A DNA stretch of 64,000 bases from Brevundimonas naejangsanensis (GTDB lineage: Bacteria > Pseudomonadota > Alphaproteobacteria > Caulobacterales > Caulobacteraceae): assembly GCF_000635915.2 (NCBI RefSeq), contig NZ_CP015614.1, forward strand, positions 2,888,501-2,952,500. The letters are read 5' to 3'. Below the pieces are notes generated by a model, which searched no databases, was not told the DNA's origin, and saw only the letters and a list, made by a program, of their open reading frames with translations. The position numbers were made by a program, and so were the translations under genes. Below, piece after piece: positions 42,931-52,051 of the stretch; positions within the stretch are counted from its first letter, which is position 1, and each line of letters starts with the position of its first letter.

Positions 42931-45264
42931 TCAGAACCCTCGCCGCCAGCTGCCGAGCAGGGCGTAGCCGGTCGGGGCGTCGGCGCGGTGCTGTTCTTCG
43001 CGGCTGGCCACGGCCTCCAGCTGCAGCCACGACCGGCCGGGCAGGGCGTGCAGGCTGCGGACGCTGAAGTCGATCTGCCGTCCCGACGGCGCGGCCGAGA
43101 AGCGCCGCTCCGAGAAGGTCACCGGGTCGAAATACTCCAACGGCGCATCGGCCAGGAAGGCGCTGAACGTCCCGTCCTCGATCCGCAGCGGCTGGGAAAT
43201 TTCCCAGCTCAGGCTGCTGCAGCCCAGCGCCTTTGCGATTGACCAGGACGGGCAGGCCGACTGCAGGGCGATGCGCCAGGTCGAGCTGAGCGCCGGGGCG
43301 GACAGATGCAGGAACCGCCCCTCCAGCTCGGTGCGGCCCAGGCCCGCCTCGCCCGACAGGGTCAAACCGCGTCCCAGCGCCACATCCGCCCCGACCGCCG
43401 CAAAGCGGGTGCGCGACGGCAGGGCGAAGTCCGAGCGCGTCGGCAGATAGGCGCCCAGCGGCCCCATCCCTTCGTCCAGAGACCCGACGCTGAACGACAG
43501 GCCCCCTCGGTCTTGGCCGCCGCGATCCTGCTCCTCGCCTGCAAAACGCCAGTCCAGCCCGGCGCGGGCGTAGGTCGAGGCGTCGCGCTCGACCGGACGC
43601 AGCGGCGCGCGGCGGTCGCCCGACCCGGTCTCGGCGCTGAAGGTCAGGGCGCCGAGCTTCAGCCCCCCGCGCAGGGCGTGGTCCGCCTGGGTCAGGGCCA
43701 CAAAACCGTCGCCGGACCCGCTGCGGAAGGGCGAGCTGGCGCCGCCCTGACCCTGCCAGGCGGTCAGGGACAGCGGACCCGCCTGCACGTCGAACAGAGC
43801 CTCGCTGCGCGTCTCGTCGCCCAGCCACGGCGCGTCAAACGGGGTGTAGCGGGCGACCACCGGCTCGGGCACGGCCACCGGCGTGGCGGCGGCCAGCGAC
43901 AGACGCGTCCCGCCCGGCGCATCCAGCGTCACCTGCGACTGCTGCATCGGCGTCGGATTTCTGGGCTGATAGCTGCGGCGCGGCGCGGGGCCGTAGGCGG
44001 CGCCCAGGTCCACGCGGAACAGCCGCTCATATTCGTCATAGGCGATGGTGCTCAGCGCCCCCGTGCGGCCCAGGGCGTCGCCGAACGGTCCGCCGACATG
44101 GGCGCCGGGCTCCAGCGCGATATTCACCGCCGCCCCGGTCGCCATCGGCGCCGAGGTCGCGCCCACCGGCTGGAAGGCGCGGGCGATGTCCAGCAGGCCG
44201 CGGCCGTAGACGATGTCGGTTCCCGCATCGCCCGCCTCGCGCCCGGTGCGCAGCAGGATGTCGATGGCCTGCCGTCCGGTCAGGTTGGGGAAGGCCTCCA
44301 GCAGCAGGGCCAGCGCCCCCGCCACGGCGGGCGAGGCGAAGGAGGTGCCGTTCACCCGCCAGCAGCCCTCGTCCTCGCAGTCGACAATGACGTCGACGCC
44401 GGGCGCGGACAGGAAGGCGTTCTGCGACACGCCGGCGCGGTTGGAGAAGGCGGCGATCTGCTGGGCCTGGTCATGCGCCCCCGTGACGATGATGGCGCCG
44501 GCGAAACGCGGATCGCTGGCGTAGCGGCCGGGCCATTCGGGGTTGGCGCCCTCCTCATTGCCCGAGGCGATGGCGAAGACCACGCCCGCATTGATCGCGC
44601 GCAGCAGGGCCGCCTCGAACTGGGCGCCCAGCGGGCCTTCGCCGCCGAGCGATAGATTGATCACCCGCGCCCCGTTCTGAACCGCGTAATCCAGCGCGCG
44701 CGCCAGGTCGCTGCTTTTGAAGCACATCTTGTCTTCGGGTTTGGCGCAGTCGCTGACGTCGGCTCGGACCGACAGGATGGTCGAGTTGAAGGCCACTCCG
44801 ACCGTGCCGTAGTTGTTGAAGGGCGCGGCGATGACGCTGGCCACCCGCGTCCCGTGCCGGTCCTCGCCCTCGCGCTCGTTGCGACCGGCGACGATGTCTG
44901 TGGACAGGGGCGAGATGTTCGCGCCCAGGTCCTGATGGTTCATGCGGATGCCGGAATCCACCACCCCGACGGTGACGCCGCGCCCGGTCGCGCCCGTGCG
45001 CCAGGCGGCGATGGCCTGAGCATCGGCCACGCCCCAGTTGCGTTGGTATTCGCGCGAGGCTTCCGACGGGATCGGCGGAGGGGGTGGCGGGGGCGGTGGT
45101 GGAGGAGGCGGCGGCGGCGGTGGCGGCGGCGGCGGTGGAGGCGTGGGCGTGACGATGCCGCCTCCACCACCCCCTCCGCCCCCGCCGCAAGCGGCCAGCG
45201 GCGTCGCCAGCAAGCCCAGGACGCTGATCGAGATCGCGATCCGCCGCAGTCGATGAACAGCCAT
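42931..45264 (-). CDS. Surface subtilisin-like protease (S8) with lipobox, poly-Gly/poly-Pro linker and C-terminal barrel-like domain
   Basis: 777 residues. A signal with lipobox LAAC (Cys26) is followed by ten Gly, then IVTPT and 23 consecutive Pro (45073-45141). The S8 catalytic triad is complete: Asp in VGVVDSGIRMNH, His in EDRHGTRVAS, Ser in NGTSFASPAVAG; the oxyanion Asn lies in IASGNEEG. After about residue 370 the sequence becomes beta-rich and Arg/Leu/Phe-alternating to a terminal Phe (SWRRGF), as in autotransporter-type outer-membrane barrels. The expected role is a cell-surface protease. The combination of lipid anchor, homopolymer linkers and barrel is unusual. Cleavage of the passenger cannot be judged from the sequence. 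Confidence 0.85.
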   Translation of the reverse strand: MAVHRLRRIAISISVLGLLATPLAACGGGGGGGGGGIVTPTPPPPPPPPPPPPPPPPPPPPPPPIPSEASREYQRNWGVADAQAIAAWRTGATGRGVTVGVVDSGIRMNHQDLGANISPLSTDIVAGRNEREGEDRHGTRVASVIAAPFNNYGTVGVAFNSTILSVRADVSDCAKPEDKMCFKSSDLARALDYAVQNGARVINLSLGGEGPLGAQFEAALLRAINAGVVFAIASGNEEGANPEWPGRYASDPRFAGAIIVTGAHDQAQQIAAFSNRAGVSQNAFLSAPGVDVIVDCEDEGCWRVNGTSFASPAVAGALALLLEAFPNLTGRQAIDILLRTGREAGDAGTDIVYGRGLLDIARAFQPVGATSAPMATGAAVNIALEPGAHVGGPFGDALGRTGALSTIAYDEYERLFRVDLGAAYGPAPRRSYQPRNPTPMQQSQVTLDAPGGTRLSLAAATPVAVPEPVVARYTPFDAPWLGDETRSEALFDVQAGPLSLTAWQGQGGASSPFRSGSGDGFVALTQADHALRGGLKLGALTFSAETGSGDRRAPLRPVERDASTYARAGLDWRFAGEEQDRGGQDRGGLSFSVGSLDEGMGPLGAYLPTRSDFALPSRTRFAAVGADVALGRGLTLSGEAGLGRTELEGRFLHLSAPALSSTWRIALQSACPSWSIAKALGCSSLSWEISQPLRIEDGTFSAFLADAPLEYFDPVTFSERRFSAAPSGRQIDFSVRSLHALPGRSWLQLEAVASREEQHRADAPTGYALLGSWRRGF

Positions 45265-45273
45265 GGTTCCCTC

Positions 45274-45310
45274 TTCCGAAACCTATTGGGCCATTAGGCC
45301 GGTTTCGGAA
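45274..45310. terminator. Hairpin between dapD and the protease gene
   Basis: A perfect 10-bp inverted repeat (TTCCGAAACC / GGTTTCGGAA) with a 17-base loop lies after the dapD stop and 9 bases before the protease start, both on the minus strand. It may end the argB-dapD operon or act in the protease leader. No T run is obvious. Confidence 0.45.
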
Positions 45311-45347
45311 CGATTGACGAGCCTGTTTCGACAGCGCCGCTTGGGAA

Positions 45348-46217
45348 TCAGTCGCGCAGCAGTTCGTTCACGCCGGTCTTGGCGCGGGTCTGGGCGTCGA
45401 CGCGCTTGACGATGACGGCGCAATACAGGCTGGGGCCGCCGTTCGGGTCGGGCAGGGCGCCCGGCACCACGACGGAATAGGCCGGCACCTCGCCGCGGAA
45501 GATCTCGCCGGTCGCCCGGTCGACGATCTTGGTCGAGCCCGACAGATAGACGCCCATGGCCAGGACCGCGCCTTCGCGGACGATCACGCCCTCGGCGACC
45601 TCGGCGCGGGCGCCGATGAAGCAGCCGTCCTCGATGATGGTCGGGTTGGCCTGCAGCGGCTCCAGCACGCCGCCGATGCCGGCGCCGCCCGACAGGTGGA
45701 CGTTCTTGCCGATCTGGGCGCACGACCCGACCGTGGCCCAGGCGTCGACCATCGAGCCTTCATCGACATAGGCGCCGATGTTCACGAAGGACGGCATCAG
45801 CACCACGTTCTTGCCGACATAGGCGCCGCGACGGACGATGGCGCCGGGCACCGAGCGGAAGCCGGCGGCCTGATAGTCGGCCGCGCTCCAGTCGCCGAAC
45901 TTGTTGGGCACCTTGTCCCAGAAGGGGCCGACGGCGGCCGGGTGATCGGCCGACAGCGGCAGGGTCGGGGCGTGTCCGGCGCGCATGACGACGTTGTCGT
46001 TCAGGCGGAAGGACAGCAGCACCGCCTTCTTCAGCCATTGATGCGTGGTCCACACGCCGTCTTCGCCGCGCGAGGCGACGCGCGCCTGGCCGGAATCCAG
46101 CAGGGCCAGGGCGGTCTCGACGGCGTCGCGCACCTCGCCTCGCGTGGCCGAGGATACCTCGGCGCGATCTTCCCAGGCGGCCTCGATCACGGATTCCAGG
46201 TGGGTCAGGTCGGTCAT
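45348..46217 (-). CDS. dapD: 2,3,4,5-tetrahydropyridine-2,6-dicarboxylate N-succinyltransferase
   Basis: 289 residues. It succinylates tetrahydrodipicolinate in the lysine/diaminopimelate pathway, so it also supplies peptidoglycan. The N-terminal helical domain ([16 protein letters not shown]) and the left-handed beta-helix hexapeptide region ([63 protein letters not shown]) match DapD closely. The ATG overlaps the end of the upstream nucleotidase gene (ATGA), so argB, the nucleotidase and dapD are co-translated. Confidence 0.96.
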   Translation of the reverse strand: MTDLTHLESVIEAAWEDRAEVSSATRGEVRDAVETALALLDSGQARVASRGEDGVWTTHQWLKKAVLLSFRLNDNVVMRAGHAPTLPLSADHPAAVGPFWDKVPNKFGDWSAADYQAAGFRSVPGAIVRRGAYVGKNVVLMPSFVNIGAYVDEGSMVDAWATVGSCAQIGKNVHLSGGAGIGGVLEPLQANPTIIEDGCFIGARAEVAEGVIVREGAVLAMGVYLSGSTKIVDRATGEIFRGEVPAYSVVVPGALPDPNGGPSLYCAVIVKRVDAQTRAKTGVNELLRD

Positions 46218-46924
46218 TGCGGATCTCCGTCAAGCATGGCGGCAGCCAGGAAGGGGCCCAGGGAGGCGGCCCGGTGTTGGATGTGGTCGCCCTCGGCGGT
46301 GAAGGCCTTGGGCCCGACCAGGACGGTGGTCATGCCGATGGCGTGCGCCGGTTCGAGGTTCTTGGGCGTGTCCTCGAAGAAGCAGGCGGTCGCCGGATCG
46401 ACGCCGAAGCGGGCCAGCATCTTGTCGAAGGTGCGCGGGTCCGGCTTGGGGATCAGGTCGGCGTCCTCCAGGGCGAAGACGCCGTCGAAGAAGCGCGTCA
46501 GCTCCAGCCGCTCCATCACCCGCCGGGCGTGGCCGATCGAGCCGTTGGTGAAGATCAGACGCGGGCCTTGCAGCCGCTCCAGCGCCGCGTGCAGGCCGGG
46601 ATCGGGCGTCAGCACGTCCAACGGCACGTCATGCACCTCGGCCAGGAAGTCGTGCGGGTCGATCTGATAGTGCAGCATCAGCCCGGCCAGGGAGGTGCCG
46701 TAGTCGTGCAGATAACCCTTCTGCACGCTCAAGGCCTCGGCCGACGGCAGGCCCGAGGTGCGCACCACATACTGGTTGATGCGCTGCTCGACCTGCGTCA
46801 GGAACTGGCTTTCCGGCGGGTAAAGGGTGTTGTCGAGGTCGAACACCCAGGACCGCACGTGGCGCAGGTCGGCGCCGATCTCGGTGCTCGCCGCCAGCGG
46901 CCCGCCCGAAGCGTCTGCCGTCAC
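46214..46924 (-). CDS. HAD-family pyrimidine 5'-nucleotidase-like protein
   Basis: 236 residues from a GTG at 46924 that overlaps the argB stop (GTGA). HAD motifs are [11 protein letters not shown] (nucleophile Asp), LIFTNGS (motif II), [11 protein letters not shown] (motif III Lys) and [13 protein letters not shown] (motif IV). The DLDNTLYP start is typical of SDT1/YjjG-like pyrimidine 5'-nucleotidases. It dephosphorylates nucleotides or similar small metabolites; its link to arginine and lysine synthesis is positional only. Confidence 0.88.
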   Translation of the reverse strand: MTADASGGPLAASTEIGADLRHVRSWVFDLDNTLYPPESQFLTQVEQRINQYVVRTSGLPSAEALSVQKGYLHDYGTSLAGLMLHYQIDPHDFLAEVHDVPLDVLTPDPGLHAALERLQGPRLIFTNGSIGHARRVMERLELTRFFDGVFALEDADLIPKPDPRTFDKMLARFGVDPATACFFEDTPKNLEPAHAIGMTTVLVGPKAFTAEGDHIQHRAASLGPFLAAAMLDGDPQ

Positions 46925-47850
46925 TTCGCCTTCACCAGGGTGCCGGCGCCGTGCTCGGTGAACAGTTCGACGAGCATGGCGTGCGGACGTCGCCCGTCCA
47001 GGATGACCACGGCCTCGACCCCGGCGCGGACGGCGGCCATGGCCGTCTCCAGCTTGGGGATCATGCCGCCGGTGGCGACGCCGTCGTCGATCAGGCCTTG
47101 CGCCTCTTCCAGCGTCATCTGGCGGATGATCTCGCCGTCGGCGCCCTTGACCCCCGGCACGTCGGTCAGCAGCAGCATCCGCTTGGCGTGCAGGGCGCCT
47201 GCGACGGCCCCGGCCACGGTGTCGGCGTTGACGTTGTAGGTCAGGCCGTCTTCCGCCACCCCGATGGGGGCGATGACCGGCACCCAGTCCTCGGTCTCCG
47301 AGGCGATCAGGCCCTTGATCAGCTTGGGATCGACCTTGGTCGGCTCGCCGACGAAGCCCAGGTCGACCTCGTGTTCGATCATGCTGTCGGGGTCGCGCTT
47401 GGTGCGCTTGGTCTTCTCGACCGTCAGCAGGCCGGCGTCCTTGCCCGACAGGCCGACGCCGCGCACGTCGGCTTCCTTGCCGGCGACGGTGATCCAGTGG
47501 GCGATCTCTTTGTTCACGGCGCCGGACAGGACCATCTCGGCCACCGACATGGTGTCCTTGTCCGTCACGCGCAGGCCGTCGACGAAGGCCGACTTCACCC
47601 CCGCCTTGTCCAGCATGGCGCTGATCTGCGGCCCCCCGCCGTGCACGACCACGGGGTTCACCCCCATCAGCTTCAGCAGCACCACGTCGGCGGCGAACTG
47701 CCGGGCCACGGCGCTCTCGCCCATGGCGTGGCCGCCGTATTTGATGACCACGGTCTCGCGGTCATACACCTGGATATAGGGCAGGGCCTCGGCGAGCGTC
47801 TTCGCCGTCTCCCAGCCGCGTTCCTCGGATTGCCGATCAGTCTCTATCAT
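46921..47850 (-). CDS. argB: Acetylglutamate kinase
   Basis: 309 residues from the ATG at 47850; a frame continues upstream to 48027 into the sulfotransferase gene but has no homologous sequence there. It phosphorylates N-acetylglutamate in arginine synthesis. Amino-acid kinase motifs are [44 protein letters not shown] and [11 protein letters not shown], with a final [10 protein letters not shown] and [13 protein letters not shown]. The gene is first of a three-gene overlapping operon with the nucleotidase and dapD. It feeds the ornithine pool that the ornithine decarboxylase at 19.6 kb would use. Confidence 0.96.
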   Translation of the reverse strand: MIETDRQSEERGWETAKTLAEALPYIQVYDRETVVIKYGGHAMGESAVARQFAADVVLLKLMGVNPVVVHGGGPQISAMLDKAGVKSAFVDGLRVTDKDTMSVAEMVLSGAVNKEIAHWITVAGKEADVRGVGLSGKDAGLLTVEKTKRTKRDPDSMIEHEVDLGFVGEPTKVDPKLIKGLIASETEDWVPVIAPIGVAEDGLTYNVNADTVAGAVAGALHAKRMLLLTDVPGVKGADGEIIRQMTLEEAQGLIDDGVATGGMIPKLETAMAAVRAGVEAVVILDGRRPHAMLVELFTEHGAGTLVKAK

Positions 47851-47908
47851 GGTGCGCGCTCGATAGCGGGCACGGACGCGGGAGTCACGCCTGAAGGCGC
47901 TTGGCCCG

Positions 47909-48745
47909 CTAACGCGGCGCGTCGCTGAACAGGTCGCAGGCTTGGTCGAAGTCGCTGCGGAGATCGTCCAGGGCGAAATGCAGATCCGAGTGTTCGCCGT
48001 GACGCGACAACTGCGCCAGCAGACCATAGGTTCGGGCTACGGCTGAAGGCGGGGGCGAGGCGTCCGACTGTCGTCTGAGGTCGGTTGACAGGAAGGCGTC
48101 GATTTCACTCGAGCGGGCGTCGTCCAGGTTCAGCGTTGTGGCCGAAAGTTTATTGATGGCGTCGAAAACCGTGCGCCACTGATGCAAGAAATCTGGCCAC
48201 AGCACAAAACGTCTATCAAGACCTCGGGATGCCTGCTCTGCGTCCAGTACGTGACGCATCCACAGCCGCAGCGCGTGGTTGCGGCTCAGTGCGTTTCGAG
48301 ATTCCAGCGAGGCGGCCACCTCGGACGGAGCCCGCACAGGGCTGACGACGAGAGGATTGTACCCGGCTTCCAGCAAGGCCTGACGCCACAACGGGAAAAT
48401 ACGGCAGATGCGGGGATCCTTCAGCACTATGACTGCAGCGTCGCCGAATTCATCCTGCAACAGGTCGATGGCGTCGTTTCGTGCAGATTTGTCCGCCAGA
48501 AGAGGTGCTTTGGGGATGGCCCGCCAGTCGTGCCAGTTAGAGCCTTCACGGTTCAATATGCGGTCGTTGAAATCGGCGACGGCGCTGCTTTCCCAGAAAC
48601 CCTTGGGGTTGTCAGCGGCGGCGGGCATCAGGTGTTTCGGCGCCGCAGCCCCGGCCAGCGCGAGCGCGCCGGCGACCGACGACGTGCCGCTGCGATGCAT
48701 ACCCAGAACGATCAGAGCCGTTTTTTTCGTCATCTTCGCCAGCAT
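47909..48745 (-). CDS. Sulfotransferase-like protein
   Basis: 278 residues from 48745, or 274 if the ATG at 48733 (MTKKTAL) is used; neither has a strong ribosome-binding site. The PAPS-binding P-loop analogue is [19 protein letters not shown]; the 3'-phosphate-binding strand is [19 protein letters not shown] with a Ser/Arg pair. The rest ([27 protein letters not shown]) is typical of glycan-modifying sulfotransferases found in polysaccharide loci. It probably transfers sulfate to an exported glycan or glycoconjugate. It is divergent from the GDP-mannose fusion gene and reads into argB after a 58-base gap. Confidence 0.82.
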   Translation of the reverse strand: MLAKMTKKTALIVLGMHRSGTSSVAGALALAGAAAPKHLMPAAADNPKGFWESSAVADFNDRILNREGSNWHDWRAIPKAPLLADKSARNDAIDLLQDEFGDAAVIVLKDPRICRIFPLWRQALLEAGYNPLVVSPVRAPSEVAASLESRNALSRNHALRLWMRHVLDAEQASRGLDRRFVLWPDFLHQWRTVFDAINKLSATTLNLDDARSSEIDAFLSTDLRRQSDASPPPSAVARTYGLLAQLSRHGEHSDLHFALDDLRSDFDQACDLFSDAPR

Positions 48746-48829
48746 CGTTTGTTAGACACGCGTCACTAGCGGTTCACGACCGCCTGTCCTAGCCTTCGCA
48801 TCGACAGCGCCGCAGTCTAATGGGATGCC

Positions 48830-51049
48830 ATGAATCTATATCCGGTGATAATGTGCGGTGGTTCCGGCACTCGGCTGTGGCCCTCCTCTCGTCCCTCCAG
48901 GCCGAAACAATTCATACCGTTAGCTGGGAACAGGTCGCTGTTTCAGGAAACGGCCATGCGTGTGGCGCCGCTCATCGGCGACGGGGTGATGGTCGTCGTG
49001 GCGGGGACGCGGCACCGGCACTGGGTGCTGGAGCAGCTTGAGCAATTGGAGCTGCAGGATCGGACCCAGATTCTGCTAGAGCCGGAAGCGCGCGATTCGG
49101 CCGCTGCTATGGCCGCCGCCGCTGCCTGGACGCTGGCGCGCGATCCGGAAGCGGTGAACGTATTTGTCGCTTCCGACCATCACGTACCCGATCATGAAGC
49201 GTTCCGCGCGGCCGTGCGTGAGGCCGCCGCCGCCGCCGCCGCGGACGGGCGGATCGTCACCTTGGGCGTGAAGCCGACGTCGGCCTCGACCGCCTATGGC
49301 TACATCAACCCGGAGGGGCCTGGGTTGGCCGCTGTTAAAGCGTTCCGCGAAAAGCCGGATCGCGATAGCGCCGCCGAGTTCATCCGAGATGGGTATTTGT
49401 GGAACAGCGGCAACTTCATCGTGTCGGCCGCCACTCTGACGGAAGAGCTGGAAGCTCGCGCGCCGGGCGTGGCGGATGCGGCGAGACGATCTCTCGAGCA
49501 TCTGCCCTCAGGCCACGTCCAGGTGCTGGGCGACGCCTTTCGAAACGCCCCCAAGATTTCCATCGATTACGCCGTCATGGAAAAGACCCTGCGCGCCTCA
49601 GTCCTGGCGGTTGATTTCGCCTGGTCTGATTTGGGCGCATGGGACGCCATCGCTGAGACGGGCGAGGGCGAGTTCGGATCTCATATCTTTGAGGATTCAG
49701 AAGGATGCCTCGTTCGAGCGCCAGAAGGCGTGCTGGTGGGGGTTTTGGGGGTCAGCAATCTGGCGATCGTGGCTGAGGAGGACGCCATCCTCGTCTGCGA
49801 TCTGGACCGCGCTCAGGATGTGAAGAGCGTGGTCGAACGGGTTCGCGCCGCGTTCCCGCAGCATCTCGACTTCCAACAACCTGAGCCGGAGACTCTAGAC
49901 GCGGGCGGGCGTCGCTTTGGGGACTGGTTGCGTCAGTCCGCCCTGCCCCTGTGGGCGACGCTCGGGCAGGACGACGACGGCCGTTTCGCCGAGGCCTTGA
50001 GTTTGGACGGCCGTGTCATGAAGCTCGCTCGTCGAGCGCGCGTCCAGGCCCGCCAGGTCTGGTCCTATGCCCAAGCCGGACGGCTAGGGTGGCAGGGTCC
50101 CTGGCGCCGCGCCGTGCGGGCCGGGTTGGAGCGTCTTGAGGCGGAGTATTTGCGCCCAGACGGCCTTTGCAGGACCCTTCTGACAGCGGAGGGCGCGCCG
50201 TTGGACGAGACGGCCATGCTTTATGATCAGGCTTTCGTGCTTCTGGCTTTGGAGGCGGGGCGCTCTCATGCGGACGATCCCGCTGCGGTGGAGAAAACGG
50301 CCCTCCAGATTCGTGAAAGGCTGAAGGACTGGCTCCTTCCGGGCGGCGGCTGGCGGGAGCAGGGAGAGCATCCCTATCAGTCCAATGCGCACATGCATCT
50401 GTTGGAAGCCTGCCTGGCCTGGGAAGAAGGGGGAGGCGACGCCGCATGGGGCGCCATGGCCGATGACATCGTGGACCTGGCGCAACGGCATTTCATCGAT
50501 CCAGACGGCGGTTTCCTGCGGGAGTTCTTCGACGAACAATGGCGCCCCGCCCCCGGCGAGCCTGGCCGTCTGGTCGAGCCTGGGCATCAGTTTGAATGGG
50601 CCTGGTTGCTGGCGCGCCACGCGCGACTGCGCGGCGACGTCGCCTCGATAGGTCTCGCCCGGCGGCTGTTTGATTTCGGCGCCAGGGGGATCAGCGACGA
50701 CCGGGTCGCTGTGGACGCCATCAACCTCGACGGCCGCCCCCGGGGGGAGCGTGCGCGGCTTTGGCCACAGACGGAATGGCTCAAGGCCGCTTTGATCCTG
50801 GCGGAAACCGCAGAAGACGGCGAACGGCGCCGCTATCTGCTGGAGGCTGCGGACGCGTTGAGGGCTCTATGGCTCTATCTGACGCCCAACGGCGTCTGGC
50901 GCGACAAGCGTTTGGGTCGCAAGGGCTTCATCAATGAGGCGGCGCCCGCCAGTTCGCTTTATCACATCATGGGCGCGTTCGGGCAGTTTAGCGCCAGCGC
51001 GCGGCGCCTGGACCTTACGGCTGCGGATATGAGCAAACCGCTGGGCTGA
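48830..51049 (+). CDS. Mannose-1-phosphate guanylyltransferase fused to AGE-family isomerase
   Basis: 739 residues, two enzymes in one chain. Residues 1 to ~350 form a GDP-mannose pyrophosphorylase: CGGSGTRLWPSSR, PKQFIPL, FREKPD, YLWNSGNFIV, SIDYAVMEK, FAWSDLGAWDAI. Residues ~370-739 form an N-acylglucosamine 2-epimerase-like (alpha/alpha)6 barrel: NAHMHLLEACLAWEE, EPGHQFEWAWLL, RLWPQTEWLKAAL. That family includes mannose-6-phosphate isomerases, so the chain may supply both mannose 6-phosphate and GDP-mannose. Usual bifunctional ManC enzymes have a cupin isomerase instead. A phosphomannomutase would still be needed and is not seen. The pyrophosphorylase EARDSAAAMAA region departs from the usual RNTAPA motif. 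GDP-mannose feeds the neighbouring glycan genes. Confidence 0.88.
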   Translation: MNLYPVIMCGGSGTRLWPSSRPSRPKQFIPLAGNRSLFQETAMRVAPLIGDGVMVVVAGTRHRHWVLEQLEQLELQDRTQILLEPEARDSAAAMAAAAAWTLARDPEAVNVFVASDHHVPDHEAFRAAVREAAAAAAADGRIVTLGVKPTSASTAYGYINPEGPGLAAVKAFREKPDRDSAAEFIRDGYLWNSGNFIVSAATLTEELEARAPGVADAARRSLEHLPSGHVQVLGDAFRNAPKISIDYAVMEKTLRASVLAVDFAWSDLGAWDAIAETGEGEFGSHIFEDSEGCLVRAPEGVLVGVLGVSNLAIVAEEDAILVCDLDRAQDVKSVVERVRAAFPQHLDFQQPEPETLDAGGRRFGDWLRQSALPLWATLGQDDDGRFAEALSLDGRVMKLARRARVQARQVWSYAQAGRLGWQGPWRRAVRAGLERLEAEYLRPDGLCRTLLTAEGAPLDETAMLYDQAFVLLALEAGRSHADDPAAVEKTALQIRERLKDWLLPGGGWREQGEHPYQSNAHMHLLEACLAWEEGGGDAAWGAMADDIVDLAQRHFIDPDGGFLREFFDEQWRPAPGEPGRLVEPGHQFEWAWLLARHARLRGDVASIGLARRLFDFGARGISDDRVAVDAINLDGRPRGERARLWPQTEWLKAALILAETAEDGERRRYLLEAADALRALWLYLTPNGVWRDKRLGRKGFINEAAPASSLYHIMGAFGQFSASARRLDLTAADMSKPLG

Positions 51050-51075
51050 GCAGCCGTCTCAGGAAATTCACTATA

Positions 51076-52047
51076 ATGACCAACATTTTAGTTACCGGCG
51101 GCGCTGGCTACATCGGTAGCCATACGTGCATGCGTCTGGCGGAGGCGGGCTTTCAGCCCGTCGTGTTCGACAACCTGTCCAACGGCCATCGCGAGGCCGT
51201 GCAATGGGGGCCGCTGGAAGAGGGCGATGTTCGCTCTGCGACCGACATCAAGCGCGCGTTGGAGCGTTGGCGCCCGGCCGGCGTGATCCACTTCGCCGCC
51301 CTGATCGAAGTGGGCCTGTCTTTTGACCAGGTCAGCGACTTCTACGCCGTCAATGTCGGGGGCGCGCTCAACGTTCTGGCGGCCATGAGCGATGCGGGCG
51401 TCGCGCCGTTCGTCTTTTCATCCACCTGCGCGACCTATGGCGAGCCGCAGTATCTGCCTCTGGACGAGAGCCACCCTCAAAACCCGATCAATCCCTATGG
51501 TCGAACCAAGCTGGCGGTCGAGCAGGCGCTGGCTGACCTGACGCGCTTTGGCGCGATCCGTCCGATCATCCTGCGCTATTTCAACGCGGCGGGCGCCGAT
51601 CCCGAGGGCCGGATCGGCGAGCGCCACGAACCCGAGACGCACGCGCTGCCTCTCGCCATCCAGACGGTCCTGGGTCAGAGGCCTGTGTTCTCGATTTTCG
51701 GCGACGACTACGATACGCGCGACGGCACGGCGTTACGCGACTATGTTCACGTTCTCGACTTGGCGGACGCCCATGTGTTGGCGTTGCAGCGCTTGTTGGA
51801 CGGCGCGCCGGGCGGCGAGGCGTTCAATCTAGGCACCGGCGCTGGAACTACGGTCAAGGAGCTGATCGCCGCTGTTGAAAAGGCCAGCGGGCGGGCGCTT
51901 CCGGCAAAACCGCAGCCTCGACGCCAAGGGGATGCGCCCAGCCTTGTAGCCAATAATGCGGCGGCGGCCGGGACGCTGGGTTGGCGATTAAGGTGGAGTC
52001 TGGCCGATATGGCTCAGCATGCCTGGAACTGGCATTCCAAGAGCTAG
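51076..52047 (+). CDS. galE: UDP-glucose 4-epimerase
   Basis: 323 residues. An extended SDR with VTGGAGYIGSHTC (NAD-binding), DVRSATDIKRAL, FSSTCATYGEPQYLPLDE, the catalytic YGRTK, LRYFNAAGADPEGRIGE, DYDTRDGTALRDYVHV and a C-terminal LGWRLRWSLADM. These match GalE, which interconverts UDP-glucose and UDP-galactose. It starts 26 bases after the GDP-mannose fusion gene, so the two supply sugar nucleotides from one transcript. It ends 4 bases before a convergent glycosyltransferase gene. Confidence 0.94.
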   Translation: MTNILVTGGAGYIGSHTCMRLAEAGFQPVVFDNLSNGHREAVQWGPLEEGDVRSATDIKRALERWRPAGVIHFAALIEVGLSFDQVSDFYAVNVGGALNVLAAMSDAGVAPFVFSSTCATYGEPQYLPLDESHPQNPINPYGRTKLAVEQALADLTRFGAIRPIILRYFNAAGADPEGRIGERHEPETHALPLAIQTVLGQRPVFSIFGDDYDTRDGTALRDYVHVLDLADAHVLALQRLLDGAPGGEAFNLGTGAGTTVKELIAAVEKASGRALPAKPQPRRQGDAPSLVANNAAAAGTLGWRLRWSLADMAQHAWNWHSKS

Positions 52048-52051
52048 CCGA

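Noticed and set aside
47851-48027. N-terminal extension of argB into the sulfotransferase gene
   Set aside because: The acetylglutamate kinase start is at 47850; the extension overlaps another gene out of frame and adds no conserved sequence.
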